Positions 45,492-54,135 are shown, counted from the first letter of the stretch. The stretch is DNA of 64,000 nt from Blastococcus sp. CT_GayMR16 (GCF_004570875.1 NZ_SPQK01000021.1:22221-86220); one strand, 5' to 3'. Numbers and translations: made by a program. Notes: generated by a model from the sequence alone, not told the origin.

Positions 45492-46516
45492 TCGACGACC
45501 CGTGGGTCGATCAGCGCGCGCACCCCGGCCTCGGACCGGTACAGCCCGAGCGCGAGGTCGGCATGACCGGGTGTGTAGCCGTTGCCGACGAGCATCGTCA
45601 CGTCCGCTGCCATCCCCTCCGCGCCGAGGGCCGCCGCCGAGAACGACGTCGCCATGGAGAAGAAGACCACGGTCCCACCGTCGGCCGTGGCCAGGATCGC
45701 TCCGTGTTCCGCGCCCTGGACGTCGACGCACACGACCGTGACGTCGGCGGGTGTGCCGACCGCCGCGGCCACGGCGAGGGGGTCGGTGGCGTCGGCGACC
45801 ACGACCCGGTCGGCCAGGCCCGCCGCGGTCAGCGCGGCGGCCTCCGCCTCGGTGCGCACCAGGCCGGTGAGCTCCAGCGCCCCGACGGCCCGGGCCGCGG
45901 CGAGCGACAGGCACCCGGACTTGCCGGCGGCTCCCAGCACCGTGACCGACCGCGCCCGGGCCCGCTCGACCACACGGGCGGTGGCGGCCGGCGCCCCGCA
46001 GACGTCGAGGACGGCCAGCGAGACGGCGTCCGGCAGGTCGTCGGGCAGGACGGCGGCGATCGAGCGGGCGAAGAGGATCGCCGTCCCCTCCGCGGGAACC
46101 TGCTCCGACCGGCCGTCCCAGCGGGCCAGCCCGTCGGTGATCCGCAGCGGGGTGAGGGTGAGCGAGACCAGGGTGGCCACCCGGTCGCCGACCGCCAGCC
46201 CCAGCGGCGACTCCGGGCCGACGGCATCGACGACCCCGATCAGCATGCCGCCGGAGCCGGTCACCGGGTTCTGCATCTTGCCGCGGGTGGCGACGATGTC
46301 GACGACGGCGGCGCGGACGGCCTCGCCATCGCCGGCGTGGGACTCCGACAGCTGCCGGAACGACGCGGCGTCGAGGTTCAGCCGCTGGACGGCGATCCGC
46401 ACCTCGTCGGGGCCGACCGCCGGATCGGCGTCGAGCCGCCGGGCCGCCTGGGGCAGCACGCCGGCCGGGTCGAGGACCCGCTGCACGCCGAGGGCGCGTT
46501 GTCCCGTACTGAGCAC
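45488..46516 (-). CDS. kdd: L-erythro-3,5-diaminohexanoate dehydrogenase
   Basis: The 342-residue NAD(P)-dependent enzyme oxidatively deaminates 3,5-diaminohexanoate to 3-keto-5-aminohexanoate. Features: GKMQNPVTGSGGMLIGVV near residue 85, the nucleotide-binding VTVLGAAGKSGCLSLAAARA, and a C-terminal VGNGYTPGHADLALGLYR block, all matching the clostridial Kdd family. GTG at 46516 is chosen because GGGAGAG lies about 6 bases upstream; GTG at 46534 is possible. It is first in the operon, divergent from kamA. Confidence 0.92.
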   Translation of the reverse strand: MLSTGQRALGVQRVLDPAGVLPQAARRLDADPAVGPDEVRIAVQRLNLDAASFRQLSESHAGDGEAVRAAVVDIVATRGKMQNPVTGSGGMLIGVVDAVGPESPLGLAVGDRVATLVSLTLTPLRITDGLARWDGRSEQVPAEGTAILFARSIAAVLPDDLPDAVSLAVLDVCGAPAATARVVERARARSVTVLGAAGKSGCLSLAAARAVGALELTGLVRTEAEAAALTAAGLADRVVVADATDPLAVAAAVGTPADVTVVCVDVQGAEHGAILATADGGTVVFFSMATSFSAAALGAEGMAADVTMLVGNGYTPGHADLALGLYRSEAGVRALIDPRVVE

Positions 46517-46543
46517 CTGTCTCTCCCGTCTCACCCGTTCGGT

Positions 46544-46576
46544 GCAGAAGAACCTATCGCGTCGGACGTGTTCTGC
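46544..46576. promoter_or_regulatory. Inverted repeat in the kdd-kamA divergent promoter region
   Basis: GCAGAA (46544-46549) and TTCTGC (46571-46576) face each other 21 bases apart in the 128-base region between the two starts. It is a candidate shared operator; the arms are short. Confidence 0.3.
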
Positions 46577-46644
46577 CGAAGATTCTCCCGTAAGCTCACC
46601 CGTGTTGCGGAGACCCGCTGCACCGGTCCAGGAAAGGCGGCACC

Positions 46645-48054
46645 GTGCTCGAACAGCCGTATGAGTACTCGGCGCGCGAACTCGTCGAGCCCGACTGGCG
46701 GCGGCTGCCCGGATTCGCCGACGTGACCGACGAGCAGTGGCGCAGCGCCCAGTGGCAGCGCGTCAACTGCGTGAAGAACCTCCGCCAGCTCCGGGGCGTC
46801 TACGGCGACCTGCTCGACGAGGCCTTCTACGCCGACGTCGAGGCCGACCAGGCCGGCCGCGCCACGATGTCGCTGCTCCTCCCGCCGCAGATGCTCAACA
46901 CCATGGTGCCCGGTCAGGTGCCGACGACGGCCGCGATGCTGGCCGACCCGGTGCGCCGCTACATGCTCCCCGTGGCGTCCGACCGGCTGGACGGCGCGGC
47001 CGCCAGCCACCCCTACGCCGCGCGCGACTCGCTGCACGAGCACGAGATGTGGGCCGTGGAGGGGCTGACGCACCGCTACCCCACCAAGGTGCTGGCCGAG
47101 CTGCTCTCGACCTGCCCCCAGTACTGCGGCCACTGCACGCGCATGGACCTGGTGGGCAACTCGACGCCCGCCGTCCCGAAGCTGAAGTTCGAGCTCAAGC
47201 CGGTCGACCGGCAGGGCCTCATGCTCGAGTACCTGCGGGCCACGCCGGGTGTCCGCGACGTCGTCGTCTCCGGTGGCGACGTCGCCAACCTGCCGTTCAA
47301 GAACCTCGAGGCGTTCGTGGCCGGCCTGCTGGAGATCGAGTCGGTCCGCGACATCCGGCTGGCGACCAAGGCTCTGATGGGCATGCCGCAGCACTGGCTG
47401 CAGGACGACGTCGTCGAGGGCATGACCCGGCTGGCGACGACGGCCCGCGCCCGCGGGGTCTCCCTCGCCGTCCACACGCACGTGAACTCGGCCCAGTCGG
47501 TGACCCCGCTGGTCGCCGAGGCGGCACAGGCGATGCTGGCGGCCGGGGTGCGCGACGTCCGCAACCAGGGCGTGCTGCTCAAGGGTGTCAACGACTCGGC
47601 CGGGCAGCTGCTCGACCTCTGCTTCGCGCTGCTCGACGGCGCCGGCGTCACGCCCTACTACTTCTACATGTGCGACATGATCCCCAGCGCCGAGCACTGG
47701 CGGGTCTCGCTGGCCCAGGCCCAGACGCTGCAGCACGACATCATGGGCTACCTGCCCGGCTTCGCGACGCCGCGGATCGTGTGCGACGTCCCCTATGTCG
47801 GCAAGCGCTGGGTGCACCAGGTCGCGGAGTACGACCGCGAGCGCGGCATCAGCTACTGGACGAAGAACTACCGCACCGGCATCGAGCGCACCGACGAGGC
47901 CGCGCTGGACCGCCGGTACACCTACTACGACCCGATCGCGACGCTGCCGGCGAGCGGGCAGGCGTGGTGGGCCGACCGGGAGCACGACCCCGTCGCGGCC
48001 GAGGTGCGGGCGGCGAGTTCACGGGCCGCGTCCGCCGCCGACCTGCTGGCCTGA
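46645..48054 (+). CDS. kamA: L-lysine 2,3-aminomutase (radical SAM)
   Basis: A 469-residue radical-SAM, PLP-dependent enzyme that turns L-lysine into L-beta-lysine, the first step of the pathway. The [4Fe-4S] motif is CPQYCGHC (Cys157, 161, 164), with DVVVSGGD and the region RDIRLATKALMG following, and a long C-terminal PLP/Zn part (YYFYMCDMIPSAEHWR, PYVGKRWVHQV). AGGAAAGG lies before the GTG start. The gene is divergent from the kdd-kal operon, so both arms are probably regulated from the shared intergenic region. Confidence 0.93.
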   Translation: MLEQPYEYSARELVEPDWRRLPGFADVTDEQWRSAQWQRVNCVKNLRQLRGVYGDLLDEAFYADVEADQAGRATMSLLLPPQMLNTMVPGQVPTTAAMLADPVRRYMLPVASDRLDGAAASHPYAARDSLHEHEMWAVEGLTHRYPTKVLAELLSTCPQYCGHCTRMDLVGNSTPAVPKLKFELKPVDRQGLMLEYLRATPGVRDVVVSGGDVANLPFKNLEAFVAGLLEIESVRDIRLATKALMGMPQHWLQDDVVEGMTRLATTARARGVSLAVHTHVNSAQSVTPLVAEAAQAMLAAGVRDVRNQGVLLKGVNDSAGQLLDLCFALLDGAGVTPYYFYMCDMIPSAEHWRVSLAQAQTLQHDIMGYLPGFATPRIVCDVPYVGKRWVHQVAEYDRERGISYWTKNYRTGIERTDEAALDRRYTYYDPIATLPASGQAWWADREHDPVAAEVRAASSRAASAADLLA

Positions 48055-48066
48055 GCCGACCAGGGG

Positions 48067-50019
48067 TCAGGCAGCCACGGCCTCGCGGACCGGCATGGCC
48101 GTCGAGGGGAACATCCCGGCGACGAGCTGCTGCGGGCTGATGAGCCCCTCCGCGACGGCGAGGTCGCCGAGCCGCATCCAGCCCTCGTCGCGGGTGGCCT
48201 GCAGGTCCAGCAGCTGCTGCAGCTGGGCGTGCGTGAGCGCGCCGCGGGCCACGAGCAGCTCCCCCAGCCGGCGGGTCGGCAACACCGGGCGAATGCGTGC
48301 CGACCGCACCGGCAGCAGCTCCACCACGCGGCCGAGACTGACGTGCGCGAGCGGCACGAGGCAGATGAGCGCGGTGAACCCCGCCCAGGCGTAGAGCGCC
48401 GGGTAGTGGTGGCCTAAGGCCTCTCCGGTGAGCATGGACCCGCCCGCCACAGCCGCCCAGAGCAGGTGGGGCCGGAACGTGCGCCAGCTGTCGCGGGTGG
48501 CCGCGCTCCCCTTCGCCGTGACGACGTAGGACAGGGGCCGCCCGGCCAGCTGCGCGGCAGCCGCGGCGACGTACACCGGGGCCGTGACCAGGTCCAGGAG
48601 CATGCCGGCGAGGCCCCAGGAGCGGCGCTCGTGCTCGACCAGGTTGAAGCGGCGCATGCAGAAGGCGAAGAGCAGCCCGAGGAACAGGTTGGCGACGAAC
48701 AGCACCCCCCACTCCAGGACCGGCAGGTGGGTGACGGACACCCCGCCGACGAGGTACAGCATCGACAGGACGACGCCGCCTACCCAGGCCACCGCGGTGG
48801 TCGGGTAGTGCGTCTGGAGGGCGAAGAACGACCGCCGCTGCTGGGCGGTCCGCATCTCCGGGAACACCCACGGCGAGTGCTGCCGGGCGATCTGCCAGAT
48901 GCCGTACGCCCAGCGCTTCTGCTGGCTGAAGAAGTCCGAGTAGGTGGCCGGGCCCTCCCCCACCGCGACGATGTCGGGTGTGTAGACGCCCTTCCAGTTG
49001 CCGCCGGTCTCCTCGTTGACCGACGCGAACACGACCATCGAGGTGAGGTGGTCCTCGATGATCGAGTCCTGGTAGCCGCCGATCTGCCGGAACGCGGTCG
49101 GGCGGTACAGGTGGTTGGTGCCGATGAGCAGCGGTGCGTCGTGGCCGTTCCCGCCGCGCTGGATGATGCCGTGGAAGAGGTAGGCCAGCTCCGCCGCGCC
49201 GCGCGCGACGAAGGACTCGGTCAGGTTCCCGTAGACCTGCGGGGCGACGACAAACGCGACGTCACGGTCGGCGAAGTAGCCGAGCGTCCGCTCCAGGAAG
49301 TTCGGGAACGGGATGTGGTCGGGGTCCATCTGGGCGACCACGTCGTACTCGAGCTCGTGCTCGACCCGCCAGCTGTTGTGGTTGCCGTGCTTGGTGCGGG
49401 CGCGGAACGCACCGCTGGGCTGGTTCCACTCCGGGCGCCCCTTGCGGCTGAAGTGCCGGACACCGAGTTCCTGGCAGCGCCGCCGCACCTCCGGGTCGTC
49501 CCCCTCGTCGAGCAGCCACACGTCGAGGACGCCGTCGTGCCGGATGCGCCGCATCGCGCGCAGCGTCGCCATCACCAGCTCGACCGGTTCCTTGCCCGGC
49601 ACGATCGTGGTCAGGACCGCCACCCGCAGCCCCGGCTGGGGGCGCATGGGGATCGGGTCCCGCGCCTGGCCGGCGTGGTAGGTGACCGTCCAGGTGCGGA
49701 CGGCGGCGATCAGCTGCAGCACCACCATCACGACCAGGCCGGCGACGGTGACGGCGTCGATCAGCAGTCCCGCCTGCAGCCGCGGCAGGTTGGTCGGGAC
49801 GAGCAGGTAACCGGTGAGGGCCAGCGCGACCGCGACATGGAGCCAGCCGAGCGCCAGCACGCCGCGGCGCTGGGAGGGGGTGAGCGCATCGCGGTAACTC
49901 ACCCGGTCGCTGCTCGGCTGGAGGGGCCCGGTGACCTCGGTGGCCGTCCGGCCGTAGAGCCGACCGTCCTGGCGACGCTCCGGCACGTGCCTCGGCATGG
50001 CTGGTGCGGCGCTGCTCAC
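48067..50019 (-). CDS. GT2 exopolysaccharide synthase with C-terminal MshEN (c-di-GMP) domain
   Basis: A 650-residue cellulose-synthase-like membrane glycosyltransferase. Two helices near residues 55-105 precede the GT2 domain with LLDEGDD, QMDPDHIPF (metal DxD-like), IIEDHLTS (catalytic base region) and QQKRWAYGIW (QxxRW). Five or six helices follow. From residue ~584 the sequence RLGELLVARG, ALTHAQLQQLLDLQ is a perfect first half of the MshEN c-di-GMP motif, with a weaker second half RLGDLAVAEG after 8 residues. It should polymerise and export a beta-glycan under c-di-GMP control. It is divergent from the GH26 gene. GTG at 50019; ATG at 49998 is an alternative. Confidence 0.88.
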   Translation of the reverse strand: MSSAAPAMPRHVPERRQDGRLYGRTATEVTGPLQPSSDRVSYRDALTPSQRRGVLALGWLHVAVALALTGYLLVPTNLPRLQAGLLIDAVTVAGLVVMVVLQLIAAVRTWTVTYHAGQARDPIPMRPQPGLRVAVLTTIVPGKEPVELVMATLRAMRRIRHDGVLDVWLLDEGDDPEVRRRCQELGVRHFSRKGRPEWNQPSGAFRARTKHGNHNSWRVEHELEYDVVAQMDPDHIPFPNFLERTLGYFADRDVAFVVAPQVYGNLTESFVARGAAELAYLFHGIIQRGGNGHDAPLLIGTNHLYRPTAFRQIGGYQDSIIEDHLTSMVVFASVNEETGGNWKGVYTPDIVAVGEGPATYSDFFSQQKRWAYGIWQIARQHSPWVFPEMRTAQQRRSFFALQTHYPTTAVAWVGGVVLSMLYLVGGVSVTHLPVLEWGVLFVANLFLGLLFAFCMRRFNLVEHERRSWGLAGMLLDLVTAPVYVAAAAAQLAGRPLSYVVTAKGSAATRDSWRTFRPHLLWAAVAGGSMLTGEALGHHYPALYAWAGFTALICLVPLAHVSLGRVVELLPVRSARIRPVLPTRRLGELLVARGALTHAQLQQLLDLQATRDEGWMRLGDLAVAEGLISPQQLVAGMFPSTAMPVREAVAA

Positions 50020-50081
50020 CCGTCCAGCCTGTGCTCCCGCCGGGGCAGCGGCCAGGATTCCGGGGTTCCTGGTACCCGAAA

Positions 50082-50118
50082 GGGGGCTATCCCCCGGACG
50101 GGGGTACGCGTCCCCCGT
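50082..50118. promoter_or_regulatory. Paired G-run/C-run palindromes between GT2 and GH26 genes
   Basis: GGGGG-CTAT-CCCCC (50082-50095) and ACGGGGG-N7-CCCCCGT (50098-50118) lie side by side in the divergent promoter region and are flanked by CGAAA and TTTCG. They resemble a double operator. Confidence 0.5.
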
Positions 50119-50158
50119 TTCGGCTCACGTCTGCCCTGGTCGGTGCCGATGGGCCAAC

Positions 50159-51238
50159 GTGACCCTGCCTTCCAGTCGGACCCGCAGACCCCGCCGCAGG
50201 TACCGACTCCTCGCGGGGGCAACGACCGCCCTGACCGCGCTGGTCACCTACATCGTGGTCGCCTCCGGTGCGGTGTACGACCAGTCCGAGGCGGCCCCCG
50301 GGTCTCCGGCGACCTCCTCCGTCGCCCCGTCGGCGACGCCCACGGTCCCCGTCGTCCCGCAGGTCGTCCGTACGCCGACACTGGGACTGTCCACCCCGAC
50401 GCTGGCCGACCTGGACCGCTTCATCGAGGTCACGGGCACGACGCCCGAGGTCTTCGACGTCTTCGAGGCGTGGAGCCGCGGCCGTCCGCTCGACCGGACC
50501 GTCGCCGATGCGGTGGCGGCGCGTGGGAGCCGGCTGTCGATCACGTGGGAGCCCTGGGACGTCGACGTGGACCGCGCGCAGCAACCGACGTATTCGCTTG
50601 CCTCCATCATCGACGGCCGGCACGACGCCTACATCGACATGTTCGCCGCATCCATCGCCGAGTACGGGCACCCGGTGACCATGCGCCTGATGCACGAGAT
50701 GAACGGCAACTGGTATCCGTGGGGCAGCGGCGTGAACGGCAACCGCATCGACGAGTTCGCCCTCGCCTGGCAGCACGTGCACGACCGGTTCGCCGCGCTC
50801 GGGGTGACCGACGTCGAGTGGCTGTGGGCGCCGAACGCGGTCTACGCCGGTGCCCAGCAGCTGGCGCCGCTGTATCCCGGTGACGACTACGTCGACGCCG
50901 TCGGAGTGAGCAACTACAACTGGGGCGACGACCACCGCGACGGCTGGGACACCGACTGGATGACCTTCGGCGCCCTGTTCGACGAGTCCTTCGCCGAGCT
51001 CCGGGCGATCACCTCGCGCCCGATGTGGGTCACCGAGGTCGCCAGCTCCAACAGCGGTGGTGACAAGGCCGCGTGGCTGGCCGCCATGCTGGCAGAGGTC
51101 GCGGCCCGCCCCGAGATCGCCGGCGTGGTCTGGTTCGACCAGGTGGACAAGGCCCGGGACGTCGACTGGCGCATCGAGACCGAGTCCGCCGCCGCAGCGG
51201 CGTGGGCGCAGGGTTTCCTCGCCCGGCCCGCCGCCTGA
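50159..51238 (+). CDS. Membrane-anchored glycoside hydrolase family 26-like protein
   Basis: A 359-residue protein with an N-terminal signal anchor (LLAGATTALTALVTYIVVAS) and a Ser/Thr/Pro linker, then a (beta/alpha)8 domain. The acid/base Glu is in MRLMHEMNGNWYPWG, the nucleophile candidate in MWVTEVASSNSG, both typical of GH26 endo-mannanases and related endoglucanases. It is divergent from the GT2 synthase and probably trims or releases its polysaccharide outside the membrane. GTG at 50159 is used. Confidence 0.88.
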   Translation: MTLPSSRTRRPRRRYRLLAGATTALTALVTYIVVASGAVYDQSEAAPGSPATSSVAPSATPTVPVVPQVVRTPTLGLSTPTLADLDRFIEVTGTTPEVFDVFEAWSRGRPLDRTVADAVAARGSRLSITWEPWDVDVDRAQQPTYSLASIIDGRHDAYIDMFAASIAEYGHPVTMRLMHEMNGNWYPWGSGVNGNRIDEFALAWQHVHDRFAALGVTDVEWLWAPNAVYAGAQQLAPLYPGDDYVDAVGVSNYNWGDDHRDGWDTDWMTFGALFDESFAELRAITSRPMWVTEVASSNSGGDKAAWLAAMLAEVAARPEIAGVVWFDQVDKARDVDWRIETESAAAAAWAQGFLARPAA

Positions 51239-51288
51239 GCACCCGTCCACACGTGTCCCGGGGCCGCCCCCGCGGGTAGGCACCAGCC

Positions 51289-51816
51289 GTGGTGGGAGGC
51301 GGTGCGGGGCTGCGGACCGAGCGGTTGCTGCTGCGTCCGTGGACGACGTCGCCGGCGGACGTCGCCCGGCTGGCCGACATCTACAGCCGCGAGGAAGTGA
51401 CCCGCTGGCTCGGTGGCGCCCCGTCGCTCGCGCCCGAGGAGATCGTCGCCCGCTGGGCCGCCGTCCACGACCTGGACCGGCGGTTCGGCTGCCGGGCGAT
51501 CGAGCTGGCGGACGGCTCGGTGGCCGGGACCGTGCTGTTCAAGCCCCTGCCGAACGGCGTCGGCGAGGTGGAGGTCGGCTGGCACCTGCACCCGGACTCG
51601 TGGGGCCACGGCTACGCGACCGAGTCCGCCGCCGCGGTGATCGCGCGCGGGTTCCAGGCGGGCCTGCCGGAGGTCTACGCCGTCGTCCGGCCGGGCAACG
51701 AGGCCTCCCTGGCCGTCTGCCGGCGGCTCGGCATGGCGCCGCTGGGACGGTTCCGGCGGTGGTACGACGTCGAACTCGAGGCGTTCCGGCTGACGGCGCC
51801 GGCCGTCGTCGAGTGA
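51289..51816 (+). CDS. GNAT acetyltransferase, RimJ/RimL type
   Basis: The 175-residue single-domain N-acetyltransferase has the RimJ/L pattern: LRTERLLLRPW at the start, EVGWHLHPDSWGHGYATESA (acetyl-CoA loop) and the end block VVRPGNEASLAVCRRLGM. It may acetylate protein N-termini or small amines. GTG at 51289 with no strong ribosome-binding site. It converges with the acyltransferase gene (7-base gap). Confidence 0.92.
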   Translation: MVGGGAGLRTERLLLRPWTTSPADVARLADIYSREEVTRWLGGAPSLAPEEIVARWAAVHDLDRRFGCRAIELADGSVAGTVLFKPLPNGVGEVEVGWHLHPDSWGHGYATESAAAVIARGFQAGLPEVYAVVRPGNEASLAVCRRLGMAPLGRFRRWYDVELEAFRLTAPAVVE

Positions 51817-51823
51817 ACGGCGG

Positions 51824-52681
51824 TCAGGACCGGCCGACGAGTGCCTTCAGGCGGGCGATCGGCGTCGCCTTCCGGGAGGTGGCGGCCTTTCCGGCGGCGC
51901 GGATCGCGTCGTCGGCCGCTGCGATCTCGGGCGTGGGTGCGGTGCCGCCCAGGTGCGCAGGCAGCCACCACCGGTCCTCGGGGCCCGCCGGCTGCTGCGG
52001 ATAGGTGCGCTGGGCCTCGTCGAGGAGTTCCTCCATGGCGGCGCGGGTGCGGCGCAACAGCGACTGCGCCTTCTCCCCCGGCTCGGCGACGATCGGCTCG
52101 CCGAGGATGACGGTGACCGCCACCCCGCGACGCAGGTCCACCTTGCCCTTGGTGGCCACGCGATGACCGCCCCACACGGCGGCCGGGATGATCGGGACGC
52201 CCGACTGGACGGCCATCCGGGCGGCGCCGGCCTTGAGGTCCTTCACCATGAAGCTGCTGCTGATGGTCGCCTCGGGGAAGACGCCGACGACGTCGCCGTC
52301 CTTCAGTGCCCGGACGGCGGACTCGAAGGCGGCGGCGCCGGCCTTCCGGTCGACGGGGATGTGCTGCATGGCGCGCATGAAGCGGCCGGCGAACCAGTGG
52401 TCGAAGACGGACGACTTGGCCATGAACCGCACCAGCCGGTGCTGCGGCAGCGCACCGAGGCCCAGGAACGTGAAGTCGAAGTAGCTGACGTGGTTGCTGC
52501 AGATGATCGCGCCGCCGCTGGTGGGCACGTGCTCGGAGCCGCGGACGTCGAAGCGGAAGCGGAACAGCCGGAAGATGACGAGGGCGACGCGGATGATGAA
52601 CCGGTAGGGCCGGTCCCGGCGGGAGGGGCTCGCGCCGAACAGATCGCGACGGACGACGTCTCGCCAGCTCGCGGTGTACAT
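51824..52681 (-). CDS. PlsC-type 1-acylglycerol-3-phosphate acyltransferase
   Basis: A 285-residue acyltransferase with one N-terminal helix (FIIRVALVIFRLFRF), HX4D motif in CSNHVSYFDF, and VFPEATISSSF as the substrate motif. It should add the second acyl chain to lysophosphatidic acid or modify another lipid. It is downstream of the YbdK-like gene on the same strand, 10 bases apart, suggesting one transcript. Confidence 0.92.
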   Translation of the reverse strand: MYTASWRDVVRRDLFGASPSRRDRPYRFIIRVALVIFRLFRFRFDVRGSEHVPTSGGAIICSNHVSYFDFTFLGLGALPQHRLVRFMAKSSVFDHWFAGRFMRAMQHIPVDRKAGAAAFESAVRALKDGDVVGVFPEATISSSFMVKDLKAGAARMAVQSGVPIIPAAVWGGHRVATKGKVDLRRGVAVTVILGEPIVAEPGEKAQSLLRRTRAAMEELLDEAQRTYPQQPAGPEDRWWLPAHLGGTAPTPEIAAADDAIRAAGKAATSRKATPIARLKALVGRS

Positions 52682-52691
52682 GCGGCGGAAT

Positions 52692-53873
52692 CTAGTCGGT
52701 GCGGCTGGGGACCGCCTGGGCAGCGTCCTCGGGCTCACCGGCGGTCACGGCGACGGCGGCGCGGACGACGGCAGTGAGATCGCCGCCGGTCCTCCGGTGC
52801 ACCCGGCGCTGCAGGTCCGCCCCCGTGCCGCGGCGCAGCAGCTCTCCCACGCCCTCGGACACGCGATGCTCGTCTCCGGCGTCGGTGAGCGCCGGCCGGA
52901 CGTGCTCGAGGAGAGCGGCCAGGACCTCGGCGGCCGGCGCCGGTGTGCCGCTGCGGGGATCGATGAGGTCCCCGGTCAGCCCGGATCTCCCGGCCCGCCA
53001 GGCGGCGACCCGCAGGACCTCCGCGCGCACCTGGGGCGGCGCGATGCCGGTCTCGGCCTCCCGGGCGGCGGTCTCCACCAGCCCGCGGACGAGTCCGGCG
53101 AGGGTGACGGCGTCCTCGACGCGAAGGAGCACGTCGGCGGTCCGGACCTCGACGGTGGGCCACTTCTCCGACAGGCGGGCGTCGAAATAGATCATTCCGG
53201 TGTCGAGGACGGTCCCGGTGGCCAGGACGGCGTCGATCAGCCGGTGGTAGTCGGCGGCGTCCGTGAAGGGCTCGTTGGGGCCGGCCGACGGCCAGCGGTG
53301 CCAGGCCTGGGACCGGTAGCTGGCGTACCCGGTGTCGGTGCCCTGCCAGAACGGCGAGTTGGCGGTCAGGGCGGTGAGCACCGGCAGCCACACCCGGATC
53401 CGGTTGAGGACGGCGACGCCCTCCTCGTCGTCCTCAACGCCCACGTGGACGTGGCAGCCGCAGGTCAGCATCTCCTGGGCGGTGAGGCCGAACGCGTCGA
53501 GCATCTGGGCGTACCGCTCCCCCTCCGTCGCGACCGGCTCGACGGGGACGGGTGAGGTGGCCAGGGCGGCGACGCGGCCGCCGACCGCTGCGGCGGCGGC
53601 GTCTGCCCGGCTGCGCCAGAACCGGAGCTCGGACTCGACCTCGGCGAGCGTGTGGCAGACCGGGGTCCCCAGCTCGAGCTGCTGGGCCTTGAGCTCGGGG
53701 ACGAGATGGGCGGCAGAGGCCTCGTTCCCGTCGTCGTCGTTGCTGTCGTGTTCCTCGGCGGTCTCGCCCTCTCCTCGTCGCGCGGCGATCTCGAGGGCGT
53801 CGGGTCCCAGCGGGACCGGCCGGCCCGTGGGGTCGACCACCAGGAGTTCTTCCTCGACGCCCACGGTTCGCAC
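52692..53873 (-). CDS. Glutamate-cysteine ligase-like carboxylate-amine ligase (GCS2/YbdK)
   Basis: The 393-residue GCS2-type ligase contains RTVGVEEELLVVDPTGRPVP (ATP/substrate start), the metal/ATP region TCGCHVHVGVEDDEEGV, and PTVEVRTADVLLRVEDAVTL near the active site. Members form gamma-glutamyl or other carboxylate-amine bonds with weak activity; in mycothiol producers their role is unclear. GTG at 53873 is used; an in-frame ATG at 53933 would place the start 20 bases after a 16-bp promoter-like element and is a serious alternative. Confidence 0.88.
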   Translation of the reverse strand: MRTVGVEEELLVVDPTGRPVPLGPDALEIAARRGEGETAEEHDSNDDDGNEASAAHLVPELKAQQLELGTPVCHTLAEVESELRFWRSRADAAAAAVGGRVAALATSPVPVEPVATEGERYAQMLDAFGLTAQEMLTCGCHVHVGVEDDEEGVAVLNRIRVWLPVLTALTANSPFWQGTDTGYASYRSQAWHRWPSAGPNEPFTDAADYHRLIDAVLATGTVLDTGMIYFDARLSEKWPTVEVRTADVLLRVEDAVTLAGLVRGLVETAAREAETGIAPPQVRAEVLRVAAWRAGRSGLTGDLIDPRSGTPAPAAEVLAALLEHVRPALTDAGDEHRVSEGVGELLRRGTGADLQRRVHRRTGGDLTAVVRAAVAVTAGEPEDAAQAVPSRTD

Positions 53874-53953
53874 CCGCTCATGATTGCCAGCCCGCTTCGC
53901 CGCCGCTGAGCGGACTGTGCCGACCCACCCCATCGGGTCAGCACAGTTGCACA

Positions 53954-53969
53954 ACCGTTATCCCCAACA
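53954..53969 (-). promoter_or_regulatory. 16-bp element TGTTGGGGATAACGGT, copy facing GCS2 gene
   Basis: On the - strand it reads TGTTGGGGATAACGGT towards the YbdK-like gene. An identical 16-mer faces the opposite gene at 54120-54135. Each is followed by ACTGT(T/G)CTG(G/A)C, so both look like the same type of promoter or operator. Confidence 0.6.
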
Positions 53970-54119
53970 GCGATACGGGTATTGCCCGGGACCGGTGGTC
54001 CCGCTGCTCCCCCTGGTCCCGTGCCGACGACCCCGCCGGATCCCGCGATTGCTGCGATGCCGCCCGGAGGGCGGCGGAAGGCGTCTACGGCAGGTGCCCA
54101 CAAGTGAAACCCTTACTTT

Positions 54120-54135
54120 TGTTGGGGATAACGGT
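54120..54135 (+). promoter_or_regulatory. 16-bp element TGTTGGGGATAACGGT, copy facing 54147 gene
   Basis: Perfect copy in the other orientation, 150 bases away. Its last base is the first base of the TACTGT -10 candidate, so it occupies the -35/-10 spacer of the 54147 promoter. Confidence 0.6.

Noticed and set aside
46517..46644. Cobalamin riboswitch upstream of the kam genes
   Set aside because: The divergent gap is only 128 bases and no B12-box-like sequence was seen.
53954..53969. TTATCCCCA within the 16-bp element as a DnaA box
   Set aside because: It differs from TTATCCACA and TTGTCCACA at a critical position, only two copies exist and the site is near a terminus rather than an origin.
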